DNA of 44,285 nt from Acidimicrobiia bacterium (GCA_030066755.1 JASJAX010000004.1:1-44285), one strand, 5' to 3'. Numbered from the stretch's first letter, positions 32,213 through 40,771 are shown. Notes: a model not told the origin generated them from the letters alone. A program made the numbers and translations.

Positions 32213-32997
32213 TAGGGCGGCTCCATCATCCGGTTGCGCAGCGACATCACCGCTTTGGTGTGGATCTGGCAGACCCGCGACTCAGTGACCGAGAGGACCT
32301 TGCCGATTTCGGCGAGTGTCAGCCCCTCGAAGTAGTAGAGCGTGACGACGAGACGCTCCCGATCCGGGAGCCGGTTGACGGAGTCGGCCAGCATGTAGCG
32401 GGTCTCGATCTTCTCGAACGAACCGGAAGGATCGAGCGACTTCCGATCGGCCATGAGATCGCCGACCGAGGCCGAATCTCGCTCCGACGGGTTCAGGAGC
32501 TCGTCGAGGGCCACGAACCCGAGGGTCGACAACTCGCCGAGGTGGTCCTGGAGCTGCCCGACCGGCATGTCCATGTGATCGGCCAACTCCTGATCGGTTG
32601 GAGTTCGCTGAAGCCCGTGCTCGAGCTCGGCCAGGCTGCGCTGGATCTCCCGGGCTCGGGCACGCACTGAGCGCGGTACCCAGTCGAGGGCTCTCAGCTC
32701 GTCGAGGATCGCACCCTTGATGCGGTTGACTGCGTAGGTCTCGAACTTGTAGCCGCGCTCCGGATCGAACTTGTCGATGGCGTCGATCAGCCCGAATGTG
32801 CCGTAGGAGATGAGATCTTGCGCGTCGACGTTACGCGGAAGACCGGCACGGAGTCGTCCGGCAACGAACTTGACGAGCGCCGAGTAGTGGAGGATCAAGC
32901 CTTCGCGGGCGGCAGGGTCCGCCGACGACTTGAAGCGCTCCCAGAGTTCTTGAAGCTCTTCTTCGCCGCGCTCAACCGCGCGGATGGGTTCGCTCAT
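32203..32997 (-). CDS. whiG: WhiG/FliA-type RNA polymerase sigma factor
   Basis: A 264-aa sigma-70 factor of the FliA/WhiG group. Region 2 is visible as [30 protein letters not shown], here given in part, followed by region 3 ([14 protein letters not shown], typical of this group) and region 4 ([23 protein letters not shown] with the recognition helix [11 protein letters not shown]). In Streptomyces WhiG directs sporulation genes; in motile bacteria FliA directs flagellar genes. The role here is unknown. The ATG at 32997 overlaps xerC by 26 nt. The xerC-whiG-rpsB order is a familiar actinobacterial neighbourhood. Confidence 0.92.
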   Translation of the reverse strand: MSEPIRAVERGEEELQELWERFKSSADPAAREGLILHYSALVKFVAGRLRAGLPRNVDAQDLISYGTFGLIDAIDKFDPERGYKFETYAVNRIKGAILDELRALDWVPRSVRARAREIQRSLAELEHGLQRTPTDQELADHMDMPVGQLQDHLGELSTLGFVALDELLNPSERDSASVGDLMADRKSLDPSGSFEKIETRYMLADSVNRLPDRERLVVTLYYFEGLTLAEIGKVLSVTESRVCQIHTKAVMSLRNRMMEPPYKK

Positions 32998-33880
32998 AGG
33001 TCGCCTTGAGGTGTTGCCGGGTCACGGAAGTGTATAGCTGGGTAGTGGCCAGTTCAACGTGGCCGAGGAGCTCCTGCACTGCACGCAGGTCTGCTCCACC
33101 TTCCAGAAGGTGCGTCGCAAACGAATGCCGGAGGGCGTGCGGGAACGTTCCCAGTCTCCGCTTGACGACCCGCCGGATCCCTCGGGCATCCAGCGCTCCG
33201 CCACGGGCACCAACCCAGAGCGCACCGCCGGTGGTGCCGACTGCCAAACGGGGGCGGGCCTCGCGCAGATAGCGATCGAGTGCCCGTCGTGCGGGACCAG
33301 TGAGCGGAACCGCACGCTCCTTGTTCCCTTTCCCTCGAACGCGGAGGAAGTCGTCACGGCCGACCTCAGAGACCCGAATCGCCGCCACCTCGGACACCCG
33401 GACGCCGGTTGCGTAGAGCACTTCGAGGATCGCCCGATCTCGGACATCGATGGGCTCGTCTCCGGTCACGGCATCGAGCATCGGCCCGAGGGCGGACGCA
33501 GGAATCGCCTTCGGGAGCGTCTTGGGCCGCTTCGGTGTTTGCAGCCCCTCGACGGGGTTGCTCCCCAGCTCGCCACGTTTCGCTAGATCGGTGAAGAAGG
33601 CCCGAATCGAAGAAGCCTTCCGAGCAACGGACCGGCGGGCGTAGCCGCGGCTGTCCAGCTGGGCGAGGAACCTACGCACCACCCGCCGATTGACCTGATC
33701 GAACGCCGTCAAGCCGAGCCGATCGCAGAATCGAACGAACTGCTCGAGGTCACGACGGTAAGCGACGACCGTGTGTGCCGACAGGCCGCGCTCATGCTCC
33801 AAGCGGCGCAAATAGGCCTCGACGGAGGTCGATGCCCACGGCGCGGTCGACTCGGCCGGTGCGGATGGGGAAGCGGTCAC
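32972..33880 (-). CDS. xerC: Tyrosine recombinase XerC
   Basis: XerC/D resolve chromosome dimers at dif. The protein has an N-terminal SAM-like domain ([20 protein letters not shown]) and a catalytic domain with all active residues visible: Arg in [10 protein letters not shown], Lys in [33 protein letters not shown] and the Tyr in QLYTSV. I give the GTG at 33880 (302 aa, family-like). The frame is open to GTG 33982, which would overlap dprA by 31 nt; neither start has a clear Shine-Dalgarno sequence. Position between dprA and whiG suits the housekeeping recombinase rather than a mobile-element integrase. Confidence 0.92.
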   Translation of the reverse strand: MTASPSAPAESTAPWASTSVEAYLRRLEHERGLSAHTVVAYRRDLEQFVRFCDRLGLTAFDQVNRRVVRRFLAQLDSRGYARRSVARKASSIRAFFTDLAKRGELGSNPVEGLQTPKRPKTLPKAIPASALGPMLDAVTGDEPIDVRDRAILEVLYATGVRVSEVAAIRVSEVGRDDFLRVRGKGNKERAVPLTGPARRALDRYLREARPRLAVGTTGGALWVGARGGALDARGIRRVVKRRLGTFPHALRHSFATHLLEGGADLRAVQELLGHVELATTQLYTSVTRQHLKATYERTHPRG

Positions 33881-33951
33881 CGAGCCATAGTGGACCACCG
33901 GCGCGGTGAGGTCAACGATCGGAGCCGGACTGCTCGTATCGAGGGGACCTC

Positions 33952-35019
33952 CTACCGGCCCGGGAGCTGCGCCGTGGTGCACGCGGTGTAGGTGATGCCG
34001 TCACCTTCGACGAGACCGTCCGCTTCCAGTCGTGCAAGCTCGGCAAGCAACGCAGGTACGGCGAGGGCGACCCGCTGTGACAGCTCGTCAACACCACAGG
34101 ACCCGTGCTCCATCAGCGCATCGAGCACGGGCGACACGTCTCGCTCGTTGGCATTGGAGCGGGCTGGCTGCACCGGGCCCAATACCAGTTCGAGTTCGGC
34201 GATCAGGTCTGCGGCGTCCAGGACGGGATGCGCCCCATCACGGATCAGGAGGTTGCATCCCTTCGACACCTCACGCGTGACGTCGCCCGGGGTGACGAAG
34301 ACCGGAATCCCCTGCAACATCGCGGTCCCTGCGGTGATCAGGGCACCACCTTTGACGCTTGCCTCGACGACCACCACCGCCACCGACAATCCGCTGATGA
34401 TGCGATTGCGCGGGGGAAACCGCCATCCCTCCGGAGGAGTTCCCGGCGGGTACTCCGACACGATCAATCCACCCGCGTCGACGAGCGCTGATGCCAGCCG
34501 ACCGTGCTCTCGCGGGTAGTCGACGTCGAGCCCACAACCCAGAACGGCGATGCCCTGCGCGCCCACCCGCAGCGTGCCTTCGTGCGCTGCGCCATCGACG
34601 CCGCGAGCCAAACCCGACACGACGACCCAACCAGAGATGCCGATCGCTGCGCCGTACTCCCCCGCCAATCGACGCCCGTAGGCCGTACAGCGGCGGCTAC
34701 CGACGACGGCGACCCGTCCGCCGATCGGCAGCTCCCCACGGGTGAACAGGACATCGGGCGCATCCGGGAACATCGCCAAGGATTCTGGATACCCGGGCTC
34801 CCCACGGAACCACACCGCATGCCGCAGATCGTCGAGTTCACGGCGCCGGTCGGCGGCCGGAACCTGGACCGCTGCCCGAATCCGGTCGCTGACCCGCAAC
34901 GCACCGCCGTCGAGGCGGGCGACCACCGCCTCGGCGCCGCCAAACTGATCGAGCAAGCGCCGTGTGCGGTCCGGATGCATCCCACCGAAGGCGAGTCGCA
35001 GGCGGGCGTCCAGGCTCAT
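33952..35019 (-). CDS. dprA: DNA-processing protein DprA
   Basis: DprA protects incoming single-stranded DNA and loads RecA during natural transformation. The 355-aa protein has the Rossmann-like core: [44 protein letters not shown] and SEYPPGTPP, then [14 protein letters not shown]-terminal winged-helix segment ([16 protein letters not shown]) ends the protein. The ATG at 35019 overlaps the comM stop (ATGA). The comM-dprA pair is typical. DprA is widespread in bacteria without known competence. Confidence 0.95.
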   Translation of the reverse strand: MSLDARLRLAFGGMHPDRTRRLLDQFGGAEAVVARLDGGALRVSDRIRAAVQVPAADRRRELDDLRHAVWFRGEPGYPESLAMFPDAPDVLFTRGELPIGGRVAVVGSRRCTAYGRRLAGEYGAAIGISGWVVVSGLARGVDGAAHEGTLRVGAQGIAVLGCGLDVDYPREHGRLASALVDAGGLIVSEYPPGTPPEGWRFPPRNRIISGLSVAVVVVEASVKGGALITAGTAMLQGIPVFVTPGDVTREVSKGCNLLIRDGAHPVLDAADLIAELELVLGPVQPARSNANERDVSPVLDALMEHGSCGVDELSQRVALAVPALLAELARLEADGLVEGDGITYTACTTAQLPGR

Positions 35020-36476
35020 ACCGACCCCCGGTACATCAACGCCTCCGCTGCGTGGGCCTCACTGACGACTTCGGCGTCGTCGAGATCGGCGATGGTCATC
35101 GCAACTCGACGCACACGGTCCCACCCGCGAGCCGTCAAGGCTTGGTTGGCGACCGCTCGTTCGAGCAGCTGCCGAGCCTTCGACACCCACTCCACCCCGT
35201 CGAGATCGGACCGACTGAGCATCCGGTTCAAGTGGCCACGCCTCATCTGGCGGTCTCGAGCGGCAATCACCCTGGCCCGGACCCGATCCGACGACTCCCC
35301 CGGCGGCCCGGCCAACTCGGTCGAGTCCAGCCGGGAGACACGGACCTGCAAGTCGAAACGGTCGATGAGCGGACCGGACAAGCGCCGACGGTACTTGTCG
35401 ACGCCTCTCGGACCGCACCGACACGACACGAGACGATCGCCCGAGTAACCGCACGGACAGGGGTTGGTTGCCGCAACCAACTGGAATGATGCGGGGAACT
35501 CCACCGATGCCCCCTTGCGCGCAACGGTGACCGACCCATGCTCGAGCGGCTGTCGCATGGCATCGAGGAGGTGCGCTGGAAACTCGCCGAGTTCGTCGAG
35601 GAACAGCACGCCGTTGTGGGCCAACGTGACCTCACCGGGCACCGGAACGCCCGAGCCACCGCCGATGAGCGCCGCCATCGTCGCCGAGTGATGCGGGGCA
35701 CGAAACGGCGGTGGGGCGCCAACGGGACGAGGGCGCCCGGCTGCCGCCCACGCCATTGCAACCTCGAAGCGAGCGTCGTGCTCGAGCTCGGGGAGGATCC
35801 CCGGAAGGCACTTGGCCAGCATGGTCTTTCCGGAGCCGGGGGGACCGCTCATCAAGAGGTGGTGGCCACCGGCTGCAGCAACCTCGAGGGCGCGGCGGGC
35901 CGTGAGCTGACCGCGGACTTCGGCCAACTCGGTTGCCGGTGTCGATGGACCGACGGCCGGGATGATCGGAGCCCCGCCATCGAGACCCTTGGCGACGTTG
36001 ATGGCCTCCGTCAGGGTCGCAGCAGCCGCAATGTCGTGTCCGGAGGCCTGCGCTTCGCCTGCGCTCTCGGCCGGCAAGACACAGATCTGCGCGACCTCTC
36101 GGGCCACCAACGCCGCACCGAGCCCTCCCCGCACCGGTCTGACCTTGCCATCGAGGGCCAGCTCACCGAGCGCTACCACCGACGGTATCGATTCGACACC
36201 GGATGCGGCGATGACGGCGAGGGCAATCGGCAGGTCGTACGTCGTCCCGCCCTTCGGCAGGTCGGCCGGGGAGAGGTTCACGACGATCCGCCGACCCGTG
36301 AGGCGGTACTGCGACGCAGCGAACGCCGCGAGAACCCGCTGCCGCGCTTCGCGCACCGCCGTATCGGGCAGACCGACGATGTGGAAGGCCTCTTGCGCTT
36401 TGGTGACATGTGCTTCGACGCGCACCTGCCGAGGCCGGACCCCGACCAGGGCGACTGAGGTCATAGCTGCAAACAT
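35016..36476 (-). CDS. comM: YifB/ComM-family Mg-chelatase-like AAA+ ATPase
   Basis: ComM is a hexameric helicase that promotes branch migration of incoming DNA in transformation. The 486-aa protein has the N-terminal LonC-like domain (HIVGLPDTAVREARQRV, then VVNLSPADLPKGG), the AAA+ core with MSGPPGSGKTMLA (Walker A) and GVLFLDELGEF (Walker B), a Cys-rich insertion (NPCPCGYSGD and CRCGPR), and a C-terminal Mg-chelatase domain (LSGPLIDRFDLQVRV). The ATG at 36476 has TACGTT 6 nt upstream. It is coupled to dprA. Confidence 0.95.
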   Translation of the reverse strand: MFAAMTSVALVGVRPRQVRVEAHVTKAQEAFHIVGLPDTAVREARQRVLAAFAASQYRLTGRRIVVNLSPADLPKGGTTYDLPIALAVIAASGVESIPSVVALGELALDGKVRPVRGGLGAALVAREVAQICVLPAESAGEAQASGHDIAAAATLTEAINVAKGLDGGAPIIPAVGPSTPATELAEVRGQLTARRALEVAAAGGHHLLMSGPPGSGKTMLAKCLPGILPELEHDARFEVAMAWAAAGRPRPVGAPPPFRAPHHSATMAALIGGGSGVPVPGEVTLAHNGVLFLDELGEFPAHLLDAMRQPLEHGSVTVARKGASVEFPASFQLVAATNPCPCGYSGDRLVSCRCGPRGVDKYRRRLSGPLIDRFDLQVRVSRLDSTELAGPPGESSDRVRARVIAARDRQMRRGHLNRMLSRSDLDGVEWVSKARQLLERAVANQALTARGWDRVRRVAMTIADLDDAEVVSEAHAAEALMYRGSV

Positions 36477-36482
36477 GCCGCC

Positions 36483-36488
36483 AACGTA
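36483..36488 (-). promoter_or_regulatory. Leaderless-type -10 box TACGTT
   Basis: TACGTT on the minus strand ends 6 nt before the comM ATG. No Shine-Dalgarno sequence is present. It marks a likely start of the comM-dprA-xerC-whiG unit. Confidence 0.55.
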
Positions 36489-36529
36489 TGGGACCGCTGT
36501 GACAGGATCGGGGCTCGACCGGTCGCTCG

Positions 36530-37330
36530 CTAACGGCCGGTGAAGCGCGGGCTCCGCTTCTCGATGAAGGACGCAATGCCTTCGCGAGCGTCCTCGGAGG
36601 CGAGCAGCACCGCCTGAGCCTGGTTCTCGAACGCCAGCGCCTGTTCGAACGTCAGCGCCGTCGAGCGGCCGAGTCCAGCTTTGATGAATCGCTGAGCGAG
36701 CGGCGCTCCCTGGGCCAGGGCCGCGGCCCGCTGATCCACGACAACATCGAGATCCTCTGAATCGGCGAGGACCGCGACGAGGCCAAGCTCGAGCGCCTCA
36801 GCGGCGTCGACGATACGCCCGGTGAGCGCAAGGTCCTTGGCGGCGGCAAGACCGATCAGGCGCGGGAGGAGCCAAGTGCCCCCCATGTCGACGGTGAGCC
36901 CGCGGGCCACGAAGACCTCGGAGAACAGCGCGTTGCGTGAGGCGACAACGATGTCACACCCGATAGCGAGGTTCATCCCGGCCCCTGCTGCAACTCCGCG
37001 AACAGCTGCGATCGTCGGCTTCGAAAGCGAAGCCAACCGCTGCGCGACCCGCGTGGTTCGACGCATGGTCTGCATGTTGTCCGAGACGCTGCTGAGGTCG
37101 ACTCCCGACATTTCGGCCACATCGGCGCCGGAGCAGAAGTCGTCACCTGCGCCTCGCAGCACCAGGACCCGCTGGTCGGACGTTTCGAAGTCGGTGAACG
37201 CAGCCTCGAGCTCACCCCAGCCGTGAACCGGCACTGCGTTGCGTCGGGTCGGGTTGGACATCGTGACCGTTCGAATGCGGTCCTCGTCGGCTACCGACAC
37301 AAACGCACCGTCGAACCTGCTCTCGCTCAT
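36530..37330 (-). CDS. Enoyl-CoA hydratase/isomerase family protein
   Basis: A 266-aa crotonase-fold protein acting on an acyl-CoA. The oxyanion-hole segments are visible as GAGDDFCSGADVAEM and VRGVAAGAGMNLAIGCD. The next block, FVARGLTVDMGGTWLLPRLIG, places Asp at a catalytic position as in PaaG-like isomerases rather than classical hydratases; I give that subtype with caution. The C-terminal helix AFENQAQAVLLASEDAREGIASFIEKR is typical. The ATG at 37330 begins the homologous part and has TATCGT 7 nt upstream. It lies upstream of comM with a 53-bp gap and diverges from a small gene pair. Confidence 0.9.
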   Translation of the reverse strand: MSESRFDGAFVSVADEDRIRTVTMSNPTRRNAVPVHGWGELEAAFTDFETSDQRVLVLRGAGDDFCSGADVAEMSGVDLSSVSDNMQTMRRTTRVAQRLASLSKPTIAAVRGVAAGAGMNLAIGCDIVVASRNALFSEVFVARGLTVDMGGTWLLPRLIGLAAAKDLALTGRIVDAAEALELGLVAVLADSEDLDVVVDQRAAALAQGAPLAQRFIKAGLGRSTALTFEQALAFENQAQAVLLASEDAREGIASFIEKRSPRFTGR

Positions 37331-37337
37331 GCCGAGC

Positions 37338-37343
37338 ACGATA
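37338..37343 (-). promoter_or_regulatory. Leaderless-type -10 box TATCGT
   Basis: TATCGT on the minus strand ends 7 nt before the enoyl-CoA hydratase ATG. No Shine-Dalgarno sequence is seen. Confidence 0.55.
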
Positions 37344-37371
37344 GATGAACGGTTGCCCACGCACCCGGGCC

Positions 37372-37377
37372 TACCAT
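37372..37377 (+). promoter_or_regulatory. Leaderless-type -10 box TACCAT
   Basis: TACCAT ends 7 nt before the GTG at 37385. The divergent TATCGT box for the hydratase gene lies about 30 bp away, so the two promoters share one short region. Confidence 0.5.
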
Positions 37378-37384
37378 CGCCGCC

Positions 37385-37498
37385 GTGGGATTCAATCCGT
37401 TCCGCCAGCAACGCAAGACCACCGTGGACATCATCCTCGTGGCTGGGTTTGTGCTGCTCACGGTCGCCGTCGTGCTCTGGGGGTTCTTCGGCGGATGA
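37385..37498 (+). CDS. 37-aa single-span membrane peptide
   Basis: A GTG start at 37385 opens 37 codons ending in TGA at 37496-37498. The peptide is MGFNPFRQQRKTT followed by one hydrophobic segment (VDIILVAGFVLLTVAVVLW) and a GFFGG end, so a positively charged N-terminus inside the cell is expected. A TACCAT box sits at leaderless spacing. The stop overlaps the next start (ATGA), which strongly supports translation. I do not recognise the family. Small size makes it easy to miss in annotation. Confidence 0.65.
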   Translation: MGFNPFRQQRKTTVDIILVAGFVLLTVAVVLWGFFGG

Positions 37499-37713
37499 TC
37501 GAACCGTTCTCGCCTGAGCTGGTATCGCAGATCCAGCCGTACCAGGCACGCAAGGAGTACATCTGTCCGGGTTGCGAGCTGCCGATTCCAGCGGGAGTCG
37601 GTCATCTCGTCGTGGTACCGGAGTTCGAGCCGGACCTTCGACGCCACTGGCATCGGGGATGCTGGTTCAAAGAGGGCCGCCGGCGCGGTCCCGTTGCCGA
37701 TGCCACTCCCTGA
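37495..37713 (+). CDS. 72-aa putative zinc-binding protein
   Basis: A small protein with one likely metal site: Cys pair CPGCELPIPAG (about residues 25-28), then HLVVVPEFEPDLRRHWHRGCW, whose last part HWHRGC supplies His and Cys ligands. The texture resembles small conserved actinobacterial proteins annotated only as hypothetical or ATP/GTP-binding; I cannot give a function. The ATG at 37495 overlaps the stop of the 37-aa membrane peptide by 4 nt, so the two are made together. The gene is convergent with the yraN-like gene (3 bp). Confidence 0.75.
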   Translation: MIEPFSPELVSQIQPYQARKEYICPGCELPIPAGVGHLVVVPEFEPDLRRHWHRGCWFKEGRRRGPVADATP

Positions 37714-37716
37714 CGC

Positions 37717-38076
37717 TCACGCTCCCCGAACCCAACGCACGTCGGCGCCGCTGCGGTGAAGCACGACCGCAACCACGTCGACGCGATGCGCTCTCGGGCG
37801 GAGCCGTCGTGCCAATCGATGTACCTGATCGGCCTTGCCCTTCGTGTAGGACCGCAACGGGTTGGCCATCACGGAGTCTGACGCAAGGGTCTTCACCTCG
37901 ACGGCGACGACCGTTCTACCGAAGATCGCGTGGATGTCGATCTCGCCGCGCTCAATCTCGACGTTGCGTCCGAGAATCGTGGCGCCGTGGTCGACGAGCA
38001 TCCGAGCGGCAACGGCTTCGCCGAGCGATCCGATGGCGCGCCGATCACCTCGAGGAGTCCAGCCCTGCGAGGTCAA
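37717..38076 (-). CDS. YraN/UPF0102 family nuclease-like protein
   Basis: A 119-aa member of the YraN family, which has a restriction-endonuclease-like fold; its cellular role is unsettled. The core shows IGSLGEAVAARMLVDHGATIL, then RGEIDIHA (metal-binding Glu/Asp) and VVAVEVKTLA (E-x-K). The start is TTG 38076, overlapping the DUF2469 stop (TTGA); the upstream open frame is antisense-like. The DUF2469-yraN-comM order is characteristic of actinobacteria, though an enoyl-CoA hydratase gene and a small cassette separate yraN from comM here. Confidence 0.9.
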   Translation of the reverse strand: MTSQGWTPRGDRRAIGSLGEAVAARMLVDHGATILGRNVEIERGEIDIHAIFGRTVVAVEVKTLASDSVMANPLRSYTKGKADQVHRLARRLRPRAHRVDVVAVVLHRSGADVRWVRGA

Positions 38077-38369
38077 AGGGCCGTTGTTGGCTCCAGCTCC
38101 TCGATGTTGACGTCGCGGAACGTCATCACCTTGACTCGCTTCACGAAGCGGGCCGGCCGGTACATGTCCCACACCCAGGCGTCGTGGAGCTCGAGCTCGA
38201 AGTAGACGGCGCCATCGGCGTTGCGGGTTTGCAGGTCGACGCCGTTGGCGAGGTAGAACCGGCGCTCGGTCTCGATGACGTACCGGAACATCGGGAGCAC
38301 GTCCCGATACTCCTTGTAGATCTTCAACTCGACGTCGGTTTCGTACCGCTCGAGATCCTCTTCGCCCAC
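38073..38369 (-). CDS. DUF2469 family protein
   Basis: A 98-aa protein matching DUF2469, a family I know mainly from actinobacteria and whose function is unknown. Conserved segments are EDLERYETDVELKIYKEYRD, then RYVIETERRFYLANGVDL and HDAWVWDMYRPARFVKRVKV, ending in DVNIEEL. I prefer the GTG at 38369, which gives a family-like start (MGEEDLERYE) with GGGAG 5 nt upstream, over the TTG four codons earlier. It leads into yraN by a 4-nt overlap. Confidence 0.9.
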   Translation of the reverse strand: MGEEDLERYETDVELKIYKEYRDVLPMFRYVIETERRFYLANGVDLQTRNADGAVYFELELHDAWVWDMYRPARFVKRVKVMTFRDVNIEELEPTTAL

Positions 38370-38404
38370 GGCGTCTCCCAATCAGTCCTGCCTCGGCGCG
38401 CGTA

Positions 38405-38432
38405 ACGCTAGCCCTCATCCACCCCTTCGCAA
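38405..38432 (-). promoter_or_regulatory. Promoter of DUF2469-yraN
   Basis: On the minus strand, TTGCGA (38432-38427) and TAGCGT (38410-38405) are separated by 16 bp. The expected start near 38398 gives a leader of about 29 nt that includes the GGGAG ribosome site. Confidence 0.6.
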
Positions 38433-38483
38433 GTGTTTGCATGGTGAATGTACCTCTATCGGCAGGCTGTGACACGAAGGTGA

Positions 38484-38525
38484 GTCGTCAGTAGCCAGTC
38501 GCCAGTCGCCAGTCGTCAGTCGACG
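38484..38525. repeat. Heptad array (GTCGCCA type)
   Basis: Six units in register: GTCGTCA, GTAGCCA, GTCGCCA, GTCGCCA, GTCGTCA, GTCGACG. The first two units are identical to those opening the array at 23863. No clear opposite arm is seen. It lies between lepB and DUF2469. Confidence 0.85.
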
Positions 38526-38547
38526 GTGCAGTTGGGCGCAGCCCTCC

Positions 38548-38660
38548 GGGGTCGCAGCGACCTGTGCGGTGCGACCCCACGATGAGGGCCGCCGGGAGGC
38601 GGCACGTATCGAGCCGAACCGAAGGTGAGGCGAGAACTCGACCGCAGCCTGCTGCGGTCG
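38548..38660 (-). terminator. Three successive hairpins after lepB
   Basis: From the lepB stop, CGACCGCAG-cctg-CTGCGGTCG (38639-38660) comes first, 4 bp after the stop codon. GCCGCC-ggga-GGCGGC (38588-38603) follows, then GGGGTCGCA/TGCGACCCC (38548-38578, 13-nt loop). All stems are perfect. None has a U-run, so they may terminate transcription, protect the 3' end, or both. Confidence 0.5.
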
Positions 38661-38664
38661 AAAC

Positions 38665-39345
38665 TCAGAGTCCTCCCCACCGGCTCGGGGGCCAGACGAT
38701 GACGACGGCTCGACCGACGATCGAATCGATCTCGATCGGGCCGAAATTGCGGCTGTCGTCGGAGATGTTGCGATTGTCCCCCATCACCCACACGTGCCCG
38801 TCGGGCACCGTGATCTGCTCGCGATCACGCATGTCGAAGCCCGGCCGCAGGTACGGTTCGGGCAGCAACTCGCCGTTGACCAGGACTCGGTTGTCCTGGA
38901 TCTCGACCGTGTCCCCGGGAAGAGCGATCACTCGCTTGATGAACTCCGTCCTCGGCGTGGACAAGCCGAGGGACTCGGCCACGTTCCGCCCGAAGGCTTG
39001 CAGGAGGTTCTCGTCACGCCCGTCCCCTCCGTTGGGTGCATCGAACACGATCACGTCGTACCGCTCGATGTCGCTGATCCGGAACGCCTGTTTCGACACG
39101 AGCACCCGATCATTGATGTCCAGCGTCTCCTGCATCGAACCCGACGGGATGAAGAACGCCTGGAACAGGAACGTCTTGATCAGCATCGCGATCAGGAGCG
39201 CCGCAACCATGAGGATGGGCAGCTCGCGCCAGAAGCTTCGTTTGGCCCGCTCCATCTCGGCACGCTGGCCAGCCTCCACACGGGCGTCGCTCATGGCTTC
39301 ATGGGACGCCGAGAGGTCCGCGAGATCGAAGGGCGCACGTTCCAC
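38665..39345 (-). CDS. lepB: Signal peptidase I (second of two)
   Basis: This membrane protease removes signal peptides from exported proteins. From GTG 39345 the protein is 226 aa: a cytoplasmic N-terminus, one membrane segment (ILMVAALLIAMLIKTFLF), the catalytic serine in IPSGSM (Ser70), the lysine in FIKRVIALPGD, and the box MGDNRNISDDSR. TAACGT 8 nt upstream supports the GTG; ATG 39294 (209 aa) is an alternative. A paralogue (40036-40752) lies just upstream, with an alkA-like gene between. Confidence 0.93.
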   Translation of the reverse strand: MERAPFDLADLSASHEAMSDARVEAGQRAEMERAKRSFWRELPILMVAALLIAMLIKTFLFQAFFIPSGSMQETLDINDRVLVSKQAFRISDIERYDVIVFDAPNGGDGRDENLLQAFGRNVAESLGLSTPRTEFIKRVIALPGDTVEIQDNRVLVNGELLPEPYLRPGFDMRDREQITVPDGHVWVMGDNRNISDDSRNFGPIEIDSIVGRAVVIVWPPSRWGGL

Positions 39346-39353
39346 GATGACTG

Positions 39354-39359
39354 ACGTTA
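39354..39359 (-). promoter_or_regulatory. Leaderless-type -10 box TAACGT
   Basis: TAACGT on the minus strand ends 8 nt before the GTG at 39345. It suggests that the second lepB has its own promoter. Confidence 0.45.
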
Positions 39360-39397
39360 CTGGAGGGCGTGTCGAGCCCGGCAAACGAGCGTCTGGG

Positions 39398-40066
39398 TCA
39401 TGCCGGACCGTCGGTACCCCCGAGGTAGTCGTGCCACAGGATCCGGGCGGCCACCGATCGCCACGGACGCCACCGAGTCGCGTACTCGACCGCCACCGCT
39501 GAATCCAGCGGCGGTTGATCGAGCAGCGATCCGAGCGCCACCAACAAGGCGCGGTCACCGGGCGGCCAGACATCGGGCCGGCCGAGGGCAAACATCAGAT
39601 ACACGTCCGCGGTCCACGGACCGATCCCCTTGATGCCCATCAGCCGGTTCCGCGCCGCATCGTCCGGCAGCACGTTCAGCCCGTCGAGCTCGATGCTGCC
39701 GTCCAGGATCCCCGTCGCAAGCCCCCGGCAGTACCCCGCCTTCTGACGAGAGAATCCGATGGCGAGCAGCTCGGGATCCGTCAGGCGGAGGAACCCTGTC
39801 GGTTCGACCTCGCCGAGTGCTGCTGCGAGGCGGCGATAGGCGGCCGCCGCCGATGCCAGCGACACTTGCTGCTCGAGGATCACTTTGACCAGCGTCGGGA
39901 AGCCCTCGGAACGGTCCCACAGCGGCGGCGATCCGTTGCGATCGACCAAGGTCGCCAGTCGTGAGTCGGCCGCCGTCAACGATGCGACTCCGGCGGCGAG
40001 TCCGTCGGGCCCGAGACGGGGGAACTGGCTCGGCGTCAGAGCCCCGACCAGTGACTCGGCGGCCAC
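39398..40066 (-). CDS. AlkA-like DNA-3-methyladenine glycosylase II (HhH-GPD family)
   Basis: Enzymes of this family excise alkylated bases from DNA. The 222-aa protein shows VILEQQVSLASAAAAY (helical core), then the helix-hairpin-helix LMGIKGIGPWTADVYLMFAL and the catalytic Asp in WPPGDRAL. It lacks the N-terminal domain of E. coli AlkA and is the short form. The GTG at 40066 overlaps the upstream lepB by 31 nt and has no clear Shine-Dalgarno sequence, so reinitiation is likely. In many actinobacteria rnhB occupies this area; no rnhB is seen here. Confidence 0.9.
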   Translation of the reverse strand: MAAESLVGALTPSQFPRLGPDGLAAGVASLTAADSRLATLVDRNGSPPLWDRSEGFPTLVKVILEQQVSLASAAAAYRRLAAALGEVEPTGFLRLTDPELLAIGFSRQKAGYCRGLATGILDGSIELDGLNVLPDDAARNRLMGIKGIGPWTADVYLMFALGRPDVWPPGDRALLVALGSLLDQPPLDSAVAVEYATRWRPWRSVAARILWHDYLGGTDGPA

Positions 40067-40752
40067 ATGATCACGAAGGCCCGGCCGATGATCCGGTCTT
40101 CTTCGATCGTGCCGATGAACCTGCTGTCCTGGGAGGCGTTCCGGTTGTCGCCCATCACGAAGTACTCACCGGCCGGGATGGTCACCGGCCCGAAGTCGCG
40201 CATTGCGACCCCGGCGCGGAGATACGGCTCATCGATGGCAATCCCGTCGATCAGGACCTGGTTGTCCTTGATCTCGAGCGTCTCACCGGGCAAACCAACC
40301 ACGCGCTTGATGAGATCCGAGTCGGGAGTGGCCAGGCCGATCGACTCCAAAACGTTGCGCAGCACCTTGGCTGGCAGTGACTCAGCCTGATCGGCGAGGT
40401 CCGAGCTCTCAGGATCGAAGACGACGACTTGGCCGCGTTTGACGTCGCCGAAGCGGTACGACAGTTTGTTGACCATGACCCGGTCGTTGATCTGGAGCGT
40501 CTCCTCCATCGATCCCGACGGGATGTAGAAGGCCTGGAAGAAGAAGGCCTTCACCAACACCGCGAGCACCAGCGCGATGACGATCAGGATCGGCAGCTCC
40601 GCCCAGAACGACAGTCCGGTCGACTCGGTGACCTCGGCGTCGTCCGTTTCGGTCAGCAACGCCTCATCGGGATCAACCGGCCCGTTTGGAACCGATGGGG
40701 ACAACGAATCGCGTTCGGCCGGGGCGTCGCCCTGGCCCCCGACTCCGGTCAC
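40036..40752 (-). CDS. lepB: Signal peptidase I (first of two)
   Basis: A 238-aa signal peptidase I following rplS by 19 bp, its usual neighbour. A 47-residue acidic cytoplasmic segment leads to one membrane span (LPILIVIALVLAVLVKAFFF), IPSGSM with the catalytic Ser81, LIKRVVGLPGE with the Lys, and MGDNRNASQDSR. Its end WPPSHWSGL is close to WPPSRWGGL of the second copy, which points to tandem duplication. The GTG at 40752 is chosen; the longer open frame overlaps rplS and lacks similarity. Confidence 0.94.
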   Translation of the reverse strand: MTGVGGQGDAPAERDSLSPSVPNGPVDPDEALLTETDDAEVTESTGLSFWAELPILIVIALVLAVLVKAFFFQAFYIPSGSMEETLQINDRVMVNKLSYRFGDVKRGQVVVFDPESSDLADQAESLPAKVLRNVLESIGLATPDSDLIKRVVGLPGETLEIKDNQVLIDGIAIDEPYLRAGVAMRDFGPVTIPAGEYFVMGDNRNASQDSRFIGTIEEDRIIGRAFVIMWPPSHWSGL

Positions 40753-40771
40753 TCGCGCCGCTTTCCGCGCG

